A stretch of 64,000 nucleotides of DNA from Allobosea robiniae (GCF_900102525.1 NZ_FNBZ01000001.1:186001-250000); one strand, 5' to 3'; positions 18,183-28,320 are shown, counted from the first letter of the stretch. Notes: generated by a model from the sequence alone, not told the origin. Made by a program: numbers and translations.

Positions 18183-18890
18183 TCAGCGCGCCTTCTGGCC
18201 AAACAGGATCGCCTTTTCCTCCGGCGTGCTGATGCCCGCCGGATTGCGCAGCTCTTCGCCGACCTTCAGCCCGCGCTGCACAGCCGGGCGCGCCTGCATC
18301 GTCTCCAGCCAGCGTGCGACATTCGGGAACTGCTTCAGGTCCTGGCCCTGCTTTTCCCAGCCACGGGCCCAGCCGATGCAGGCCATGTCGGCGATGGAAT
18401 AATCGCCGCAGATATAGTTGCGGCCTTCGAGACGCTTGTTCAGCACGCCATAGAGGCGGTTGGTCTCGTTGGTGTAGCGATCGATGGCGTAGGGCACGGG
18501 CTCGGGCGCGTAGAGGCGGAAATGATGGGTCTGGCCGAGCATCGGGCCGAAACCGCCCATCTGCCAGAACAGCCATTCGTCGACTTCGACGCGGCCGCGT
18601 TCGTCCTGCGGATAGAATTTTCCGGTCTTGCGGCCGAGATATTGCAGGATCGCGCCGGATTCGAAGACCGAGATCGGCTTGCCGCCCGGCCCGTCGGGAT
18701 CGACGATCGCCGGCATGCGGTTGTTCGGGGAGATCGCGAGGAAGTCCGGCTTGAACTGGTCGCCTTTGCCGATGTTCACCGGAACGATGGCGTAGGGCAG
18801 CCCGGTCTCTTCGAGCATGATCGTGATCTTGGTGCCGTTCGGCGTCGGCCAGTAATACAGGTCGATCGGCTTGGCGGGGGCTGCGGACAT
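18183..18890 (-). CDS. Glutathione S-transferase, YfcG/Ure2p-like (Nu class)
   Basis: A 235-aa cytosolic thioredoxin-fold enzyme, probably a glutathione-dependent disulfide-bond oxidoreductase. The N-terminal domain begins with IDLYYWPTPNGTKITIMLEE; the T-P-N-G (16-19) matches the Thr/Asn active site of YfcG-type enzymes, which lack a catalytic cysteine. FESGAILQYLG is the glutathione-binding SNAIL/ES motif (E-S-G). The C-terminal helical domain includes YSIADMACIGWARGWE. It is alone in its transcript. Confidence 0.88.
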   Translation of the reverse strand: MSAAPAKPIDLYYWPTPNGTKITIMLEETGLPYAIVPVNIGKGDQFKPDFLAISPNNRMPAIVDPDGPGGKPISVFESGAILQYLGRKTGKFYPQDERGRVEVDEWLFWQMGGFGPMLGQTHHFRLYAPEPVPYAIDRYTNETNRLYGVLNKRLEGRNYICGDYSIADMACIGWARGWEKQGQDLKQFPNVARWLETMQARPAVQRGLKVGEELRNPAGISTPEEKAILFGQKAR

Positions 18891-19009
18891 CGGTCGCTTC
18901 CTTTCAGGCGGGAGGCCTCGTCTCCGAACCTAGGAAGCCTGCGAAAGCCCCGTAAGGGGCTGCGGTGCGCTTTCGGCGCGACCGCGCCATGCCCTCACGG
19001 CGGGCTCGC

Positions 19010-19498
19010 TCAGGGCGAGAGCGCCATCTTGAAGCCCTCGTGGCTCTGCTCGAAGCCGAGGCCAGCGTAGAAGCGATGCGCGTCGGGCCGGGCCTTGTGC
19101 GAGGTCAGTTCGACGAGGCCGACGCCCTTCTCCGCGGCGAAGGCAAGCGCATGGCGCATCATGATCGCACCGATCCCCCGCCCCCGGCATTCCGGCGCGA
19201 CATGGACGCTCTCGATCTTGGCGCGGATGCGCCCGCGCTCGGCCAGGCCCGGCAGAATGGTGATCTGGTAGGTGCCGACGACCTTGCCTTCATGCTCGGC
19301 GACGAAGAGCGTGTTGTAGGGGTTGGCCGCGATCACATCGAAGGCCTTGAGATAGACCGGGTCCTGCGCCTCGGCCACGATCTCTCCCGGCGTGCGCTTC
19401 TGCACGGAAGCGCCATGCATGATCAGCTCTGCGACGCGCGATACGTCGGCCCTCGCCGCCTCGCGCATGCGGATTTCGGAAGCGTCGGTTTTCGTCAT
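19010..19498 (-). CDS. GNAT-family N-acetyltransferase
   Basis: A 162-aa acetyltransferase with the acetyl-CoA pyrophosphate loop in PECRGRGIGAIMMRHAL and a beta strand before it (IESVHVAPE). The C-terminal part (VELTSHKARPDAHRFYAGLG) is the classic motif B, ending FEQSHEGFKMAL. The start MTKTDASEIRMREAA is usual for the fold. It lies 29 bases downstream of a second GNAT gene, itself just after gatB, so the three may be cotranscribed. The substrate is unknown. Confidence 0.85.
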   Translation of the reverse strand: MTKTDASEIRMREAARADVSRVAELIMHGASVQKRTPGEIVAEAQDPVYLKAFDVIAANPYNTLFVAEHEGKVVGTYQITILPGLAERGRIRAKIESVHVAPECRGRGIGAIMMRHALAFAAEKGVGLVELTSHKARPDAHRFYAGLGFEQSHEGFKMALSP

Positions 19499-19527
19499 AG
19501 GCCTGTCTCGTTTGTTGGGCGCCTGCG

Positions 19528-20034
19528 TCAGGCGACGAAGAGGCGCTTCGCCATCAGGAGCGTATTGGGCGTATCGTCACGCCCGTCGAAGCGCGCCTGC
19601 CTTTGCAGGAAGAAGCCCATGCGCTCGTAGAAGGTGATGGCCGGCTCGTTCTGGCTCTCGACCTCGAGCCGCGCCACCGGCGCCTCCGGAAAGCAGGCCA
19701 GCGCGACCTGCAGCAAGGTGCGCCCGATGCCGACGCCCTGCCGGGTCGGCAGGACATAGAGCCGCGTCAGCAGGGCCGCGCCGTCACGCTCCTGCCGGGC
19801 CGAGGCCGTCGCGACGATCTCCTCGCCGACCAGCGCGACGAGGAAGACGCCCTCATCGCGGCCGAGCTGCGCCTTCAGGTTCTCGAGAGAGTGCCAGGCA
19901 TTGGTGATCTCGGCGACGCGCTGCCAGCCATAGATGCCGTCATAGGTGGCGTGCCAGGTCTCGACCAAAAGCGCCCTGACCGCCGGGAGATCGGCGGCTT
20001 CGGCGTCGCGGATGACGAGATCGGCTGGCGTCAC
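19528..20034 (-). CDS. GNAT-family N-acetyltransferase, gatB-linked
   Basis: A 168-aa acetyltransferase with coenzyme-A loop TRQGVGIGRTLLQVALACF and motif B (VESQNEPAITFYERMGF). The N-terminal helix DLPAVRALLVETWHATYDGI is typical of GNAT substrates-binding lobes. Its ATG is only 4 bases after the gatB stop codon, so translation is probably coupled. The partner gene downstream (19010-19498) is only distantly similar, so this is not a recent duplication. Substrate unknown. Confidence 0.87.
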   Translation of the reverse strand: MTPADLVIRDAEAADLPAVRALLVETWHATYDGIYGWQRVAEITNAWHSLENLKAQLGRDEGVFLVALVGEEIVATASARQERDGAALLTRLYVLPTRQGVGIGRTLLQVALACFPEAPVARLEVESQNEPAITFYERMGFFLQRQARFDGRDDTPNTLLMAKRLFVA

Positions 20035-20038
20035 ATGA

Positions 20039-21535
20039 TCACTCGATGCCGAGTTTCTGCTTCAGGATCTCATTCAGGGCCTGCGGATTGGCCTTGCCAC
20101 CCGAGGCCTTCATGGCCTGACCGACGAACCAGCCCAGCATGGTCGGCTTGGCCTTGACCTGCTCGACCTTGTCGGGATTGGCGGCGATCAGTTCGTCCAC
20201 GGCCTTCTCGATGGCGCCGGTGTCGGTGACCTGCTTCATGCCGCGGGTCTCGACGATCTCACGCGGGTCGCCGCCCTCGGTCCAGAGGATCTCGAACAGA
20301 TCCTTGGCGATGCGGCCGGAGATGACGCCCTCACCGATCAGGTCGACGAGCCCGCCGAGCTGCGCGGCCGAGACTGGCGAGGTCGTGACGTCCTTGCCTT
20401 CCTTGTTGAGCCGGCCGAATAATTCGTTGATGACCCAGTTGGCGGCGGCCTTGCCGTCGCGACCCGGCTTGCCAGCAGGATTGGCGACCTCCTCGAAATA
20501 ATCGGCCTGCTCACGCTCGGCGACCAGCACCGAGGCATCATAGGGCGAGAGCCCGTAGGTCGCGATGAAGCGCGCCTTCTTGGCGTCCGGCAGTTCCGGC
20601 AGCGCACCCTTCAGGCTCTCGACGAAGGCATCGTCGAATTCGAGCGGCAGAAGGTCCGGATCGGGGAAGTAGCGGTAATCGTGCGCTTCTTCCTTGGAGC
20701 GCATCGAACGCGTCTCGCCCTTGCCGGGATCGTAGAGGCGGGTTTCCTGATCGATCGTGCCGCCATCCTCGATGATGCCGATCTGGCGGCGCGCCTCGGT
20801 CTCGACCGCCTGGCCGATGAAGCGGATCGAGTTGACGTTCTTGATCTCGCAGCGGGTTCCCAGCTCCGCGCCGGGCTTGCGGACGGAAACGTTGACGTCG
20901 GCGCGCAGGTTACCCTTCTCCATGTCGCCGTCGCAGGTGCCGAGATAGCGCAGGATGGTGCGCAGCTTGGTGACATAGGCCTTGGCCTCCTCGGCCGAGC
21001 GCAGGTCGGGCCTGGAGACGATCTCCATCAGCGCGACGCCGGAACGGTTGAGGTCGACGAAGCTCATCGTCGGGTGCTGGTCGTGGATCGACTTGCCGGC
21101 ATCCTGCTCCAGATGCAGCCGCTCGATGCCGACGGTGATCTGCTCGGTCGGCGAGAGATCGACGACGATCTCGCCCTCGCCTACGATCGGGCTCTTGTAC
21201 TGGCTGATCTGGTAGCCCTGCGGCAGGTCCGGGTAGAAGTAGTTCTTGCGGTCGAAGACCGAACGGTTGTTGATCTGCGCGTTGAGGCCCAAGCCCGTAC
21301 GCACCGCCTGCCTGACGCATTCCGCATTGATCACCGGAAGCATGCCGGGCATGGCGGCGTCGACGAGGCTGACATGCTCGTTCGGCTCGGCACCGAAGCC
21401 GGTCGAGGCGCCGGAGAACAGCTTGGCATTGGAGGTGACCTGGGCATGGATCTCCATGCCGACCACGATCTCCCAATCGCCGGTCGCGCCCTTGATCAGC
21501 TTCTTCGGGTCGGCGGGGCGGGCATGCGCGTTCAT
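20039..21535 (-). CDS. gatB: Aspartyl/glutamyl-tRNA amidotransferase subunit B
   Basis: Binds misacylated Glu-tRNA(Gln) or Asp-tRNA(Asn) and converts it to Gln/Asn-tRNA with GatA and GatC. The 498-aa protein is full length: [60 protein letters not shown] and [19 protein letters not shown] in the kinase-like core, and the C-terminal YqeY-like tail ([20 protein letters not shown]). It is separated from gatA-gatC by a divergently oriented RND pump operon, rather than directly following gatA. Confidence 0.96.
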   Translation of the reverse strand: MNAHARPADPKKLIKGATGDWEIVVGMEIHAQVTSNAKLFSGASTGFGAEPNEHVSLVDAAMPGMLPVINAECVRQAVRTGLGLNAQINNRSVFDRKNYFYPDLPQGYQISQYKSPIVGEGEIVVDLSPTEQITVGIERLHLEQDAGKSIHDQHPTMSFVDLNRSGVALMEIVSRPDLRSAEEAKAYVTKLRTILRYLGTCDGDMEKGNLRADVNVSVRKPGAELGTRCEIKNVNSIRFIGQAVETEARRQIGIIEDGGTIDQETRLYDPGKGETRSMRSKEEAHDYRYFPDPDLLPLEFDDAFVESLKGALPELPDAKKARFIATYGLSPYDASVLVAEREQADYFEEVANPAGKPGRDGKAAANWVINELFGRLNKEGKDVTTSPVSAAQLGGLVDLIGEGVISGRIAKDLFEILWTEGGDPREIVETRGMKQVTDTGAIEKAVDELIAANPDKVEQVKAKPTMLGWFVGQAMKASGGKANPQALNEILKQKLGIE

Positions 21536-21556
21536 CTGGACTCTTCCGGCTGATAG

Positions 21557-21601
21557 AGTCGGATCCGATCACGTCGAAACCTGATCGGTGAATCCGTCTC
21601 C
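21557..21601 (-). repeat. Dispersed 45-bp repeat, copy A
   Basis: Read on the minus strand this begins GAGACGGATTCACCGATC and ends GATCGGATCCGACTC. A closely matching 46-base copy lies at 54761-54806 on the plus strand. The ends are themselves roughly inverted (GAG-CGGAT / ATCCG-CTC), so it can fold. It lies 21 bases upstream of the gatB start codon. Confidence 0.6.
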
Positions 21602-21626
21602 AAGTTATATTAGAGGACGCGTGACC

Positions 21627-21655
21627 CGATCATATTGCAACGCAATCTGATCGGC
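21627..21655. promoter_or_regulatory. 29-bp imperfect palindrome
   Basis: CCGATC-at-ATTGC-aac-GCAAT-ct-GATCGG is symmetric over 29 bases apart from the centre and the two dinucleotides between the arms. It may be a binding site for a dimeric repressor such as a TetR-family protein controlling the RND pump, or another dispersed extragenic palindrome. The sequence alone does not decide. Confidence 0.4.
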
Positions 21656-21915
21656 GCGTGCTCCAGCGCCTACGCGTTACGATGTCGGCGGGCGGGCGGC
21701 AAGCATCCGTTGCACCGGCACGGCACTCACGAGAGGCGAAAAAGGCCCGTCGCGTTGCGCTCCTGCAACCAGATGGCGGGAATGTGGCTTATGTGGCGCT
21801 ATATCGCGCCGATTGACGGGTGATGGTTCTTGACATTCGTCACTCGCCACCCCTTCTTGCGCAAAATGCCGGAAACCCTCATTGGTTGGGCCGGCTCGTT
21901 ACCCGGAGTTCCGTC

Positions 21916-23070
21916 ATGTCACGCAGCCGTTTCATCGGTCTGGTGCTCACCGCCATCTTCACGTCGACCGCCCTGACGGCTTTCGACGCCGCCGCACAGG
22001 GGGCTCCTCCGGCCCCTCCGGTCCAGGTCGCCAACCCGCTCGCCAAGCGCATCACCAACTGGGACGAGTACACCGGTCGCTTCGAGGCCAGTGAACAGGT
22101 CGACGTGCGCGCCCGCGTCTCCGGCTTCATCGACAGCGTGCATTTCTCCGACGGCTCGCTCGTCCAGAAGGGCGACCTGCTCTTTACCATCGATCAGCGG
22201 CCTTACAAACTGGCCGTCGACGTGGCCCGCGCCGAAGTCGCGCGCGCCAAGGCCCAGGTCGAGCTCGCCCAGAACGAAGTCGAGCGCGCCGAGGGCCTGA
22301 CCCAGAACCGCACGATCACGGCGCGCGACGTCGACCAGCGCCGCGCCAACCTGAACAGTGCGGTCGGGTCGCTGCAGGGTGCCGAGGCGAACCTGAAGAA
22401 CGCCGAGCTCAACCTCGAATGGACCGAGGTGCGCGCGCCGCTCGCCGGGCGCATCTCGAACCGCCGCGTCGATCCGGGCAACCTGATCGCCGGCGGCCAG
22501 TCGGGTGCGTCGCTGCTGACGACCATCGTCGCGGTCGCGCCGATCTACTTCACCTTCGACGTCTCGGAAGCCGATTACCTGCGCTATGCCCGGATGAGCA
22601 ATCCGCGCGACGGGGCCAGCAAGGATGCCGGGACGGTGGTCGAGGTGCGCCTGTCCGACGAACCCAAATGGGGCCGCCGCGGCAAGGTCAACTTCCTCGA
22701 CAACGCGCTCAACGCCCGTTCGGCGACGATCCGCGGCCGCGCCGTGTTCGAGAACAAGGACCAGTTCCTGACGCCGGGCGTGTTCGGACGCCTGCGCTTC
22801 TACGCCGGCGAATCCGACGCGCTGCTGGTGCCGGACACGGTCATCGCCTCGGACCAGGCCCACAAGATCGTGTTGACGCTCGGCCCCGAGAACAAGGTCG
22901 TGCCGAAGCCGGTTGTGCTCGGGCCGCTCAGCGAAGGCCTCAGGGTGATCCGGTCCGGGCTGACGCCCGAGGACAAGGTGATCGTCGGCGGCACCGCCAA
23001 TCCGATGGTCCGCCCGGGCGTCACCGTCGCCCCGCAGCCCGGCGAGATCAAGGTCGCGACGACCAACTGA
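21916..23070 (+). CDS. RND efflux transporter periplasmic adaptor subunit (membrane fusion protein)
   Basis: Links an inner-membrane RND pump to an outer-membrane channel. The 384-aa protein has a signal peptide (MSRSRFIGLVLTAIFTSTAL, ending DAAAQ). The barrel-sandwich hybrid starts at YTGRFEASEQVDVRARVSGF and KGDLLFTIDQRPY, followed by a coiled-coil hairpin (RAEVARAKAQVELAQNEVER) and the beta-barrel with LEWTEVRAPLAGRISNRRVD. It resembles MexE/BpeE-type adaptors. Start 21916 has GGAG at 8 bases. The RND pump gene follows 121 bases downstream. Confidence 0.93.
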   Translation: MSRSRFIGLVLTAIFTSTALTAFDAAAQGAPPAPPVQVANPLAKRITNWDEYTGRFEASEQVDVRARVSGFIDSVHFSDGSLVQKGDLLFTIDQRPYKLAVDVARAEVARAKAQVELAQNEVERAEGLTQNRTITARDVDQRRANLNSAVGSLQGAEANLKNAELNLEWTEVRAPLAGRISNRRVDPGNLIAGGQSGASLLTTIVAVAPIYFTFDVSEADYLRYARMSNPRDGASKDAGTVVEVRLSDEPKWGRRGKVNFLDNALNARSATIRGRAVFENKDQFLTPGVFGRLRFYAGESDALLVPDTVIASDQAHKIVLTLGPENKVVPKPVVLGPLSEGLRVIRSGLTPEDKVIVGGTANPMVRPGVTVAPQPGEIKVATTN

Positions 23071-23191
23071 GCGCCTGCCGCACCGGCTTTCCGCAAAAGC
23101 CGGTGCCCGCCTCTCGGGCCCTGCCTGGCCCGGCATCGAATCACGGACGCCAACGGGCGCCCGCCCGCCTTATTCCGGCCAGGACATTCCC

Positions 23192-26100
23192 ATGTTCCGC
23201 TTCGCCCATTTCTTCATCGACCGGCCGATCTTCGCCACCGTGCTCTCGGTGCTGCTGACGATCGCCGGCGCCATCGCGCAGCGCTCGCTGCCGATCGCCG
23301 AATATCCCGAGATCGCGCCGCCGACGGTGTCGATCACCGCGACCTATCCCGGCGCCTCGGCCGAGACGGTGGCCGCCACGGTGGCGACGCCGATCGAGCA
23401 GGAGGTGAACGGCGTCGACGACATGCTCTACATCACGTCGCAGTCGACCGGCGACGGGCGCGTGACCATCAACGTCGTGTTCAAGGCCGGCGTCGATGTC
23501 GACCAGGCCCAGGTGCTGGTGCAGAACCGCGTCTCGCAGGCCGAAGCGCGCCTGCCGGCGGAAGTGCGCCAGCTCGGCCTGCAGGTGCGCAAGGCCTCGC
23601 CCGACTTCCTGATGGTCATCAACATGATCTCGCCGGACGGGTCGCGCGACGCGCAGTACATCTCCAACTACGCCTCGCTCTACGTGAAGGACGTACTGAC
23701 CCGCGTCGACGGCGTCGGCGACGTGCAGGTCTTCGGCGCACGCGACTTCTCGATGCGCATCTGGCTGGACCCGGCCAAGGTGGCGGCGCGCAACCTGACG
23801 GCCGGCGACGTCGTCGCCGCGCTCCGGGCGGCGAACGTCCAGGTCGCGGCCGGCGCTCTGAACCAGCCGCCGGCGAAGTCGGACGAGGCCTTCCAGCTCT
23901 CGGTCAACACGCTCGGCCGCCTGACGGATATCGCCGAGTTCGAGAACATCGTCGTGCGCTCGGACGCCGATGGCGGCACGATCCGCGTCCGCGATATCGC
24001 CCGCGTCGAGCTCGGCTCGCAGGACTACACCACCAACGCCTATCTCGATAACAAGAACACCGTCGCCATCGGCGTCTTCCAGCGCCCGGGCTCGAACGCG
24101 CTCGCGACCTCGGACAAGCTGATCGCGACGATGGCCGACATGGCCAAGCAGTTCCCGGTCGGCCTCGAGCACCGCATCATCTACAACCCGACCGAGTTCA
24201 TCGGCGAATCCGTCGACGCCGTCGTGCGGACGCTGCTCGAAGCGGTCGTGCTCGTCGTGATCGTGGTCATCCTGTTCCTGCAGACCTGGCGCGCCGCGAT
24301 CATCCCGATCGTCGCGATCCCGGTCTCGCTGGTCGGCACCTTCCTGGTGATGAGTGCGGTCGGCATCTCCTTCAACACGATCTCGCTGCTGGCGCTCGTG
24401 CTGGCCATCGGCATCGTCGTCGACGACGCGATCGTCGTGGTGGAGAATGTCGAGCGCTATCTGGCCGAGGGCATGACGCCCAAGGAAGCCGCGCACAAGA
24501 CCATGGACGAGGTCGGCGGCGCGCTGCTCGCCATCGCGCTCGTGCTTTGCGCGGTGTTCATCCCGACCGCCTTCATCAGCGGCCTGCAGGGCACGTTCTA
24601 CCAGCAGTTCGCGGTGACGATCGCAGCCTCGACGGCAATCTCCTGCTTCGTCTCGCTGACGCTCTCGCCAGCGATGTCGGCGGTGCTGCTCAAGGCGCAC
24701 AAGAAGCATGACGAGCACGAGCAGCACGGCTTCCTCTACAAGCTGGGCGCGCCGGTCCGCTGGTTCTTCCACTATTTCAACGCCGGCTTCGACTGGCTGT
24801 CGCGAACCTATGGCCGCGTCACCTCGCGGCTCATCAGGATCGCAGTGATCCTGCTGATCGTCTATTCCGGCCTGATCGCGGCAACCGTCTACGATATCCG
24901 CAAGACCCCGACCGGCCTCGTGCCGCAACTCGACCGCGGCTATTTCATCGCCGTGATCCAGTTGCCGCCGGGTTCCTCGCTGCAACGTACCGACACGGTG
25001 CTGCGCAAGGCCAACGAGATCCTGCAGTCACGCCCCGGCGTGGCCCATACCGTCGCCTTCGCCGGTCTCGACGGAGCGACCTTCACGATCGCGCCGAACG
25101 CGGGCGTCGCCTTCGTCACCCTCTCTCCGTTCAAGGATCGCGAGAAGCAGGGCCTCACCACACAGGGCATCCTGAACGATCTGCGCCAGCAGATGTTCGG
25201 GATCACCGAGGCCTTCACCCTGCTGATCGAGCCGCCGGCCATTCCGGGCATCGGCACCGGCGGCGGCCTGAAGGGCTATGTGCAGGATCGCGGCGGACGC
25301 GGGCTTGCGGCGCTTGAAGGAGCGGCCTGGACCGTCGCCGGCTCGGCCGCGCAGGTCCCGGGCATCCAGCAGCCCTTCACGCTGTTCTCGACCAAGACGC
25401 CGCAGATCTATGCCGATATCGACCGCACCAAGGCGGAGATGCTCGGCGTGCCGGTGACGCGCATCTTCGAGACCCTGTCGGTCTATATGGGCTCGGCCTA
25501 TATCAACGACTTCAACCTGCTGGGCCGCACCTTCCGCGTCACGGCGCAGGCCGACAACCCGTTCCGCCTGACTACGCGCGACGTCGCCACGCTCAAGACC
25601 CGCAATGCGGATGGCGAGATGGTGCCGATCGGCTCGGTCGCGTCCTTCCACGACACGACCGGCGCCTATCGCGTGCCGCGCTACAACCTGTATCCGGCGG
25701 CGGAGGTGCAGCTCTCGATGGCACACGGCTTCTCGACCGGACAGGGCATCGCGGCGGTCGAGAAGATCGCGGCGGAGCGGCTGCCAGCCGGCTTCGGCTT
25801 CGAATGGACCGAGATCGCGCTGCAGGAGAAGCTCGCAGGCAACACTGCGGTGATCGCCTTCGGGCTGGCGGTGGTATTCGTCTTCCTGCTGCTGGCGGCG
25901 CTCTACGAAAGCTGGCTCCTGCCGCTCTCGGTCATCCTGATCGTGCCGATGTGTATCCTGGCGGCGATGTTCGGGGTGAACTATGCCGGGCTCGACCGCA
26001 ACATCCTGGTGGATATCGGCCTGGTGGTGCTCGTCGGCCTTGCAGCCAAGAACGCGATCCTGATCGTCGAGTTCGCCAAGCAGGCCGAGGACGAGGGCAT

Positions 26101-26383
26101 GCACCGCCGCGACGCGGCAATCGCAGCCGCCAAGACCCGCCTGCGGCCGATCCTGATGACCTCGATGGCCTTCATCCTCGGCGTGCTGCCGCTGACAGTC
26201 TCGGTCGGTGCCGGCGCCGAGATGCGCCAGGCGATGGGCATCGCGGTGTTCTCCGGCATGCTGGGTGTGACCTTCTTCGGCCTCATCTTCACGCCGGTGT
26301 TCTACGTGATGGTGCGCTGGCTGGCGGATCTGCGCGGGACGAAGCGCAAGGCCGCGGCGGGGCAGCCGACCGGGGCGCATTGA
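23192..26383 (+). CDS. RND multidrug efflux transporter, HAE1 family inner-membrane pump
   Basis: A 1063-aa proton-driven trimeric pump (AcrB/MexF type). It opens with FAHFFIDRPIFATVLSVLLT, the HAE1 start. Proton-relay aspartates lie in the TM4 sequence LAIGIVVDDAIVVVENVERY, and the second-half repeat has LVGLAAKNAILIVEFAKQAE with the matching lysine. The large periplasmic loops contain QLDRGYFIAVIQLPPGSSLQ and GSAYINDFNLLGRTFRVTAQ. Length is within the family range. No outer-membrane TolC-type gene follows, so a channel encoded elsewhere must be used. The transcript ends at the hairpin at 26415-26444. Confidence 0.96.
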   Translation: MFRFAHFFIDRPIFATVLSVLLTIAGAIAQRSLPIAEYPEIAPPTVSITATYPGASAETVAATVATPIEQEVNGVDDMLYITSQSTGDGRVTINVVFKAGVDVDQAQVLVQNRVSQAEARLPAEVRQLGLQVRKASPDFLMVINMISPDGSRDAQYISNYASLYVKDVLTRVDGVGDVQVFGARDFSMRIWLDPAKVAARNLTAGDVVAALRAANVQVAAGALNQPPAKSDEAFQLSVNTLGRLTDIAEFENIVVRSDADGGTIRVRDIARVELGSQDYTTNAYLDNKNTVAIGVFQRPGSNALATSDKLIATMADMAKQFPVGLEHRIIYNPTEFIGESVDAVVRTLLEAVVLVVIVVILFLQTWRAAIIPIVAIPVSLVGTFLVMSAVGISFNTISLLALVLAIGIVVDDAIVVVENVERYLAEGMTPKEAAHKTMDEVGGALLAIALVLCAVFIPTAFISGLQGTFYQQFAVTIAASTAISCFVSLTLSPAMSAVLLKAHKKHDEHEQHGFLYKLGAPVRWFFHYFNAGFDWLSRTYGRVTSRLIRIAVILLIVYSGLIAATVYDIRKTPTGLVPQLDRGYFIAVIQLPPGSSLQRTDTVLRKANEILQSRPGVAHTVAFAGLDGATFTIAPNAGVAFVTLSPFKDREKQGLTTQGILNDLRQQMFGITEAFTLLIEPPAIPGIGTGGGLKGYVQDRGGRGLAALEGAAWTVAGSAAQVPGIQQPFTLFSTKTPQIYADIDRTKAEMLGVPVTRIFETLSVYMGSAYINDFNLLGRTFRVTAQADNPFRLTTRDVATLKTRNADGEMVPIGSVASFHDTTGAYRVPRYNLYPAAEVQLSMAHGFSTGQGIAAVEKIAAERLPAGFGFEWTEIALQEKLAGNTAVIAFGLAVVFVFLLLAALYESWLLPLSVILIVPMCILAAMFGVNYAGLDRNILVDIGLVVLVGLAAKNAILIVEFAKQAEDEGMHRRDAAIAAAKTRLRPILMTSMAFILGVLPLTVSVGAGAEMRQAMGIAVFSGMLGVTFFGLIFTPVFYVMVRWLADLRGTKRKAAAGQPTGAH

Positions 26384-26414
26384 GGCCACGGAAGGCCCGG
26401 GACAGCCAAACAGG

Positions 26415-26444
26415 AAAGGGGCCGCAGCGATGCGGCCCCTTTTT
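26415..26444. terminator. Bidirectional intrinsic terminator after the RND pump
   Basis: AAAGGGGCCGCA, loop GCGA, TGCGGCCCCTTT form a perfect 12-bp stem followed by TT on the plus strand, extending the T-run to five. It separates the pump gene from a convergent small gene and should end both. Confidence 0.85.
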
Positions 26445-26469
26445 CGTTCGTCGCCCCTGCCCGGCGGGC

Positions 26470-26676
26470 CTAGACCAGACGTCGCGCCAATGCCCGGCAG
26501 AGCGGCGCAAGGCCGGCGGCGATCACCGCGCCGATCGCTCTAGCGCCCAAATCCGGAATCGTCTCGCCACGCGCCATCTGGACGATCGTCAGCAGGATCA
26601 TCAGCCCGGCGATGAGCACGAGCATGCCGGCGAACACCATCAGGCAGGCATAGGCCATCGCGCGGCTGACGATCAT
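26470..26676 (-). CDS. Small two-helix membrane protein
   Basis: A 68-aa protein beginning MIVSRAMAYACLMVFAGMLV. It has one strong helix (about residues 7-32) and a second weaker one (about 44-62), with Arg-rich C-terminus RALARRLV. The near-consensus AAGGAG 7 bases before the ATG strongly supports this start over an upstream Met. No family recognised. It lies between convergent pump and upstream gatA, in its own unit. Confidence 0.7.
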   Translation of the reverse strand: MIVSRAMAYACLMVFAGMLVLIAGLMILLTIVQMARGETIPDLGARAIGAVIAAGLAPLCRALARRLV

Positions 26677-26805
26677 CGCCGTCTCCTTTGAAGAGGCAAG
26701 CAGCCTAACGGCCAAGCGCAGCCCATGCCATCCCGGGACGGGGCGGCTTCACCAAGCGTCCGGATGGCGAAGTGTTCTGTCAGCAGCCCGGGGGCCGAAC
26801 TCCGC

Positions 26806-28320
26806 TCAGCCCCACCAGCGCTCGGAGACCGGGAAGCGGCCCGCCGCCTGCTCGATCACTTCGCCGAGCGAGAACAAGGTCTCCTCGTCGAAGGGGCGCC
26901 CGATGAGCTGAAGGCCCAGCGGCAGGCCCTGCGCGTCGAGGCCAGCGGGCACGGCGATGCCCGGCAGGCCGGCCATGTTCACCGTCACCGTGAAGATGTC
27001 GTTCAGGTACATCTCGACCGGATCGGCCGAGCCCTTCTCGCCGATGCCGAAGGCAGCCGACGGCGTCGCCGGCGTCAGCACCGCGTCGATGCCCTGCGCA
27101 TAGACCGCCTCGAAATCGCGCTTGATCAGCGTGCGGATCTTCTGAGCCCGGACGTAATAGGCGTCGTAATAGCCGGCCGATAGCACATAGGTGCCGATCA
27201 TGATGCGGCGCTTGACCTCGGCGCCGAAGCCGGCGGCGCGGGTCTTCTCGTACATCTCGACGATGTCCCTGCCCTGCTCGCGCAGGCCGTAGCGGACGCC
27301 GTCATAGCGGGCGAGGTTCGAGGAGGCCTCGGCCGGGGCGACGATGTAATAGGCCGGCAGGGCGTATTTGGTGTGCGGCAGCGAGATCTCGACGATCTCG
27401 GCGCCTGCGGCCCTCAGCCATTCGATGCCCTGCTGCCAGAGCGCATCGATCTCGGCATTGAGGCCGTCCAGCCGGTATTCACGGGGGATGCCGATCTTCA
27501 TGCCCTTCACCGAACGGCCGACCGCGGCCTCGTAATCCGGCACGGCCATGTTCACCGAAGTGGTGTCCTTGGGATCGTGGCCCGACATCGAGCGCAGCAT
27601 CACCGCCGCGTCGCGCACGGTCTTGGCGATCGGCCCGGCCTGATCGAGCGAGGAGGCGAAAGCGACCGTGCCCCAGCGCGAGCAGCGGCCATAGGTCGGC
27701 TTGATGCCGACCGTGCCGGTGAAGGCCGCCGGCTGGCGGATCGAGCCGCCGGTATCGGTCGCGGTCGCGGCCAAGCAGAGACCGGCGGCGACAGCCGAAG
27801 CCGAACCGCCCGACGAACCGCCCGGCACGAGATGGTTGCCCTCGACGGCGCCACCGGCGCCAGAACCGACATTGGAACCCTTGCGGCGCCATGGATTGAC
27901 GACATTGCCGAAGGCCGAGGTCTCGTTCGACGAGCCCATGGCGAATTCGTCATTGTTGAGCTTGCCGAGCATCACCGCGCCGTCGCGCCAGAGCTGGCTC
28001 GTCACGGTCGATTCATAGGCCGGCACGAAGTTGCCGAGGATCTTCGAGCAGGCGGTGGTGCGCACGCCGTTGGTCGCGAACAGGTCCTTGATGCCGAGCG
28101 GCAGCCCTTCGAGCGGGCCAGCCTCGCCCTTGGCGAGCTTCGTGTCGGAGGCAGCAGCCTGCTTCAGGGCGTGCTCGGGCGTTTCCAGCACATAGGCATT
28201 GAGGGCGCGGGCCTTCTCGACGGCGGCGATATGCGCCTTCGTCAGTTCGGTCGCGGAGAAGGTCTTGGCCTTCAGGCCGTCGCGGGCCTCGGTCAGCGTC
28301 AGGCGGGTGAGATCGGTCAC
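26806..28320 (-). CDS. gatA: Aspartyl/glutamyl-tRNA amidotransferase subunit A
   Basis: Amidase that hydrolyses glutamine to feed ammonia to GatB. The 504-aa protein has the amidase-signature Ser-cisSer-Lys triad: K78 (PLGIKDLF), S169 ([16 protein letters not shown]) and S193 ([14 protein letters not shown]). The C-terminus [20 protein letters not shown] is typical of GatA. It is 84 bases downstream of gatC on the same strand, but gatB is about 5 kb farther on with the RND pump in between. Confidence 0.97.
   Translation of the reverse strand: MTDLTRLTLTEARDGLKAKTFSATELTKAHIAAVEKARALNAYVLETPEHALKQAAASDTKLAKGEAGPLEGLPLGIKDLFATNGVRTTACSKILGNFVPAYESTVTSQLWRDGAVMLGKLNNDEFAMGSSNETSAFGNVVNPWRRKGSNVGSGAGGAVEGNHLVPGGSSGGSASAVAAGLCLAATATDTGGSIRQPAAFTGTVGIKPTYGRCSRWGTVAFASSLDQAGPIAKTVRDAAVMLRSMSGHDPKDTTSVNMAVPDYEAAVGRSVKGMKIGIPREYRLDGLNAEIDALWQQGIEWLRAAGAEIVEISLPHTKYALPAYYIVAPAEASSNLARYDGVRYGLREQGRDIVEMYEKTRAAGFGAEVKRRIMIGTYVLSAGYYDAYYVRAQKIRTLIKRDFEAVYAQGIDAVLTPATPSAAFGIGEKGSADPVEMYLNDIFTVTVNMAGLPGIAVPAGLDAQGLPLGLQLIGRPFDEETLFSLGEVIEQAAGRFPVSERWWG

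Larger units (their letters stand above)
21536..21915. promoter_or_regulatory. Divergent regulatory region between gatB and the RND pump operon
   Basis: This 380-bp spacer holds a dispersed-repeat copy (21557-21601), a palindrome (21627-21655) and two -35-like hexamers, TTGACG at 21813 and TTGACA at 21830, without a good matching -10. A GGAG ribosome site lies 8 bases before the pump adaptor ATG. No regulator gene is adjacent, so control of the pump is probably exerted from elsewhere. Confidence 0.45.

Noticed and set aside
23141..24985. 614-residue open frame on the minus strand
   Set aside because: Antisense to the RND pump gene, with repetitive Asp/Arg/His composition and no domain.
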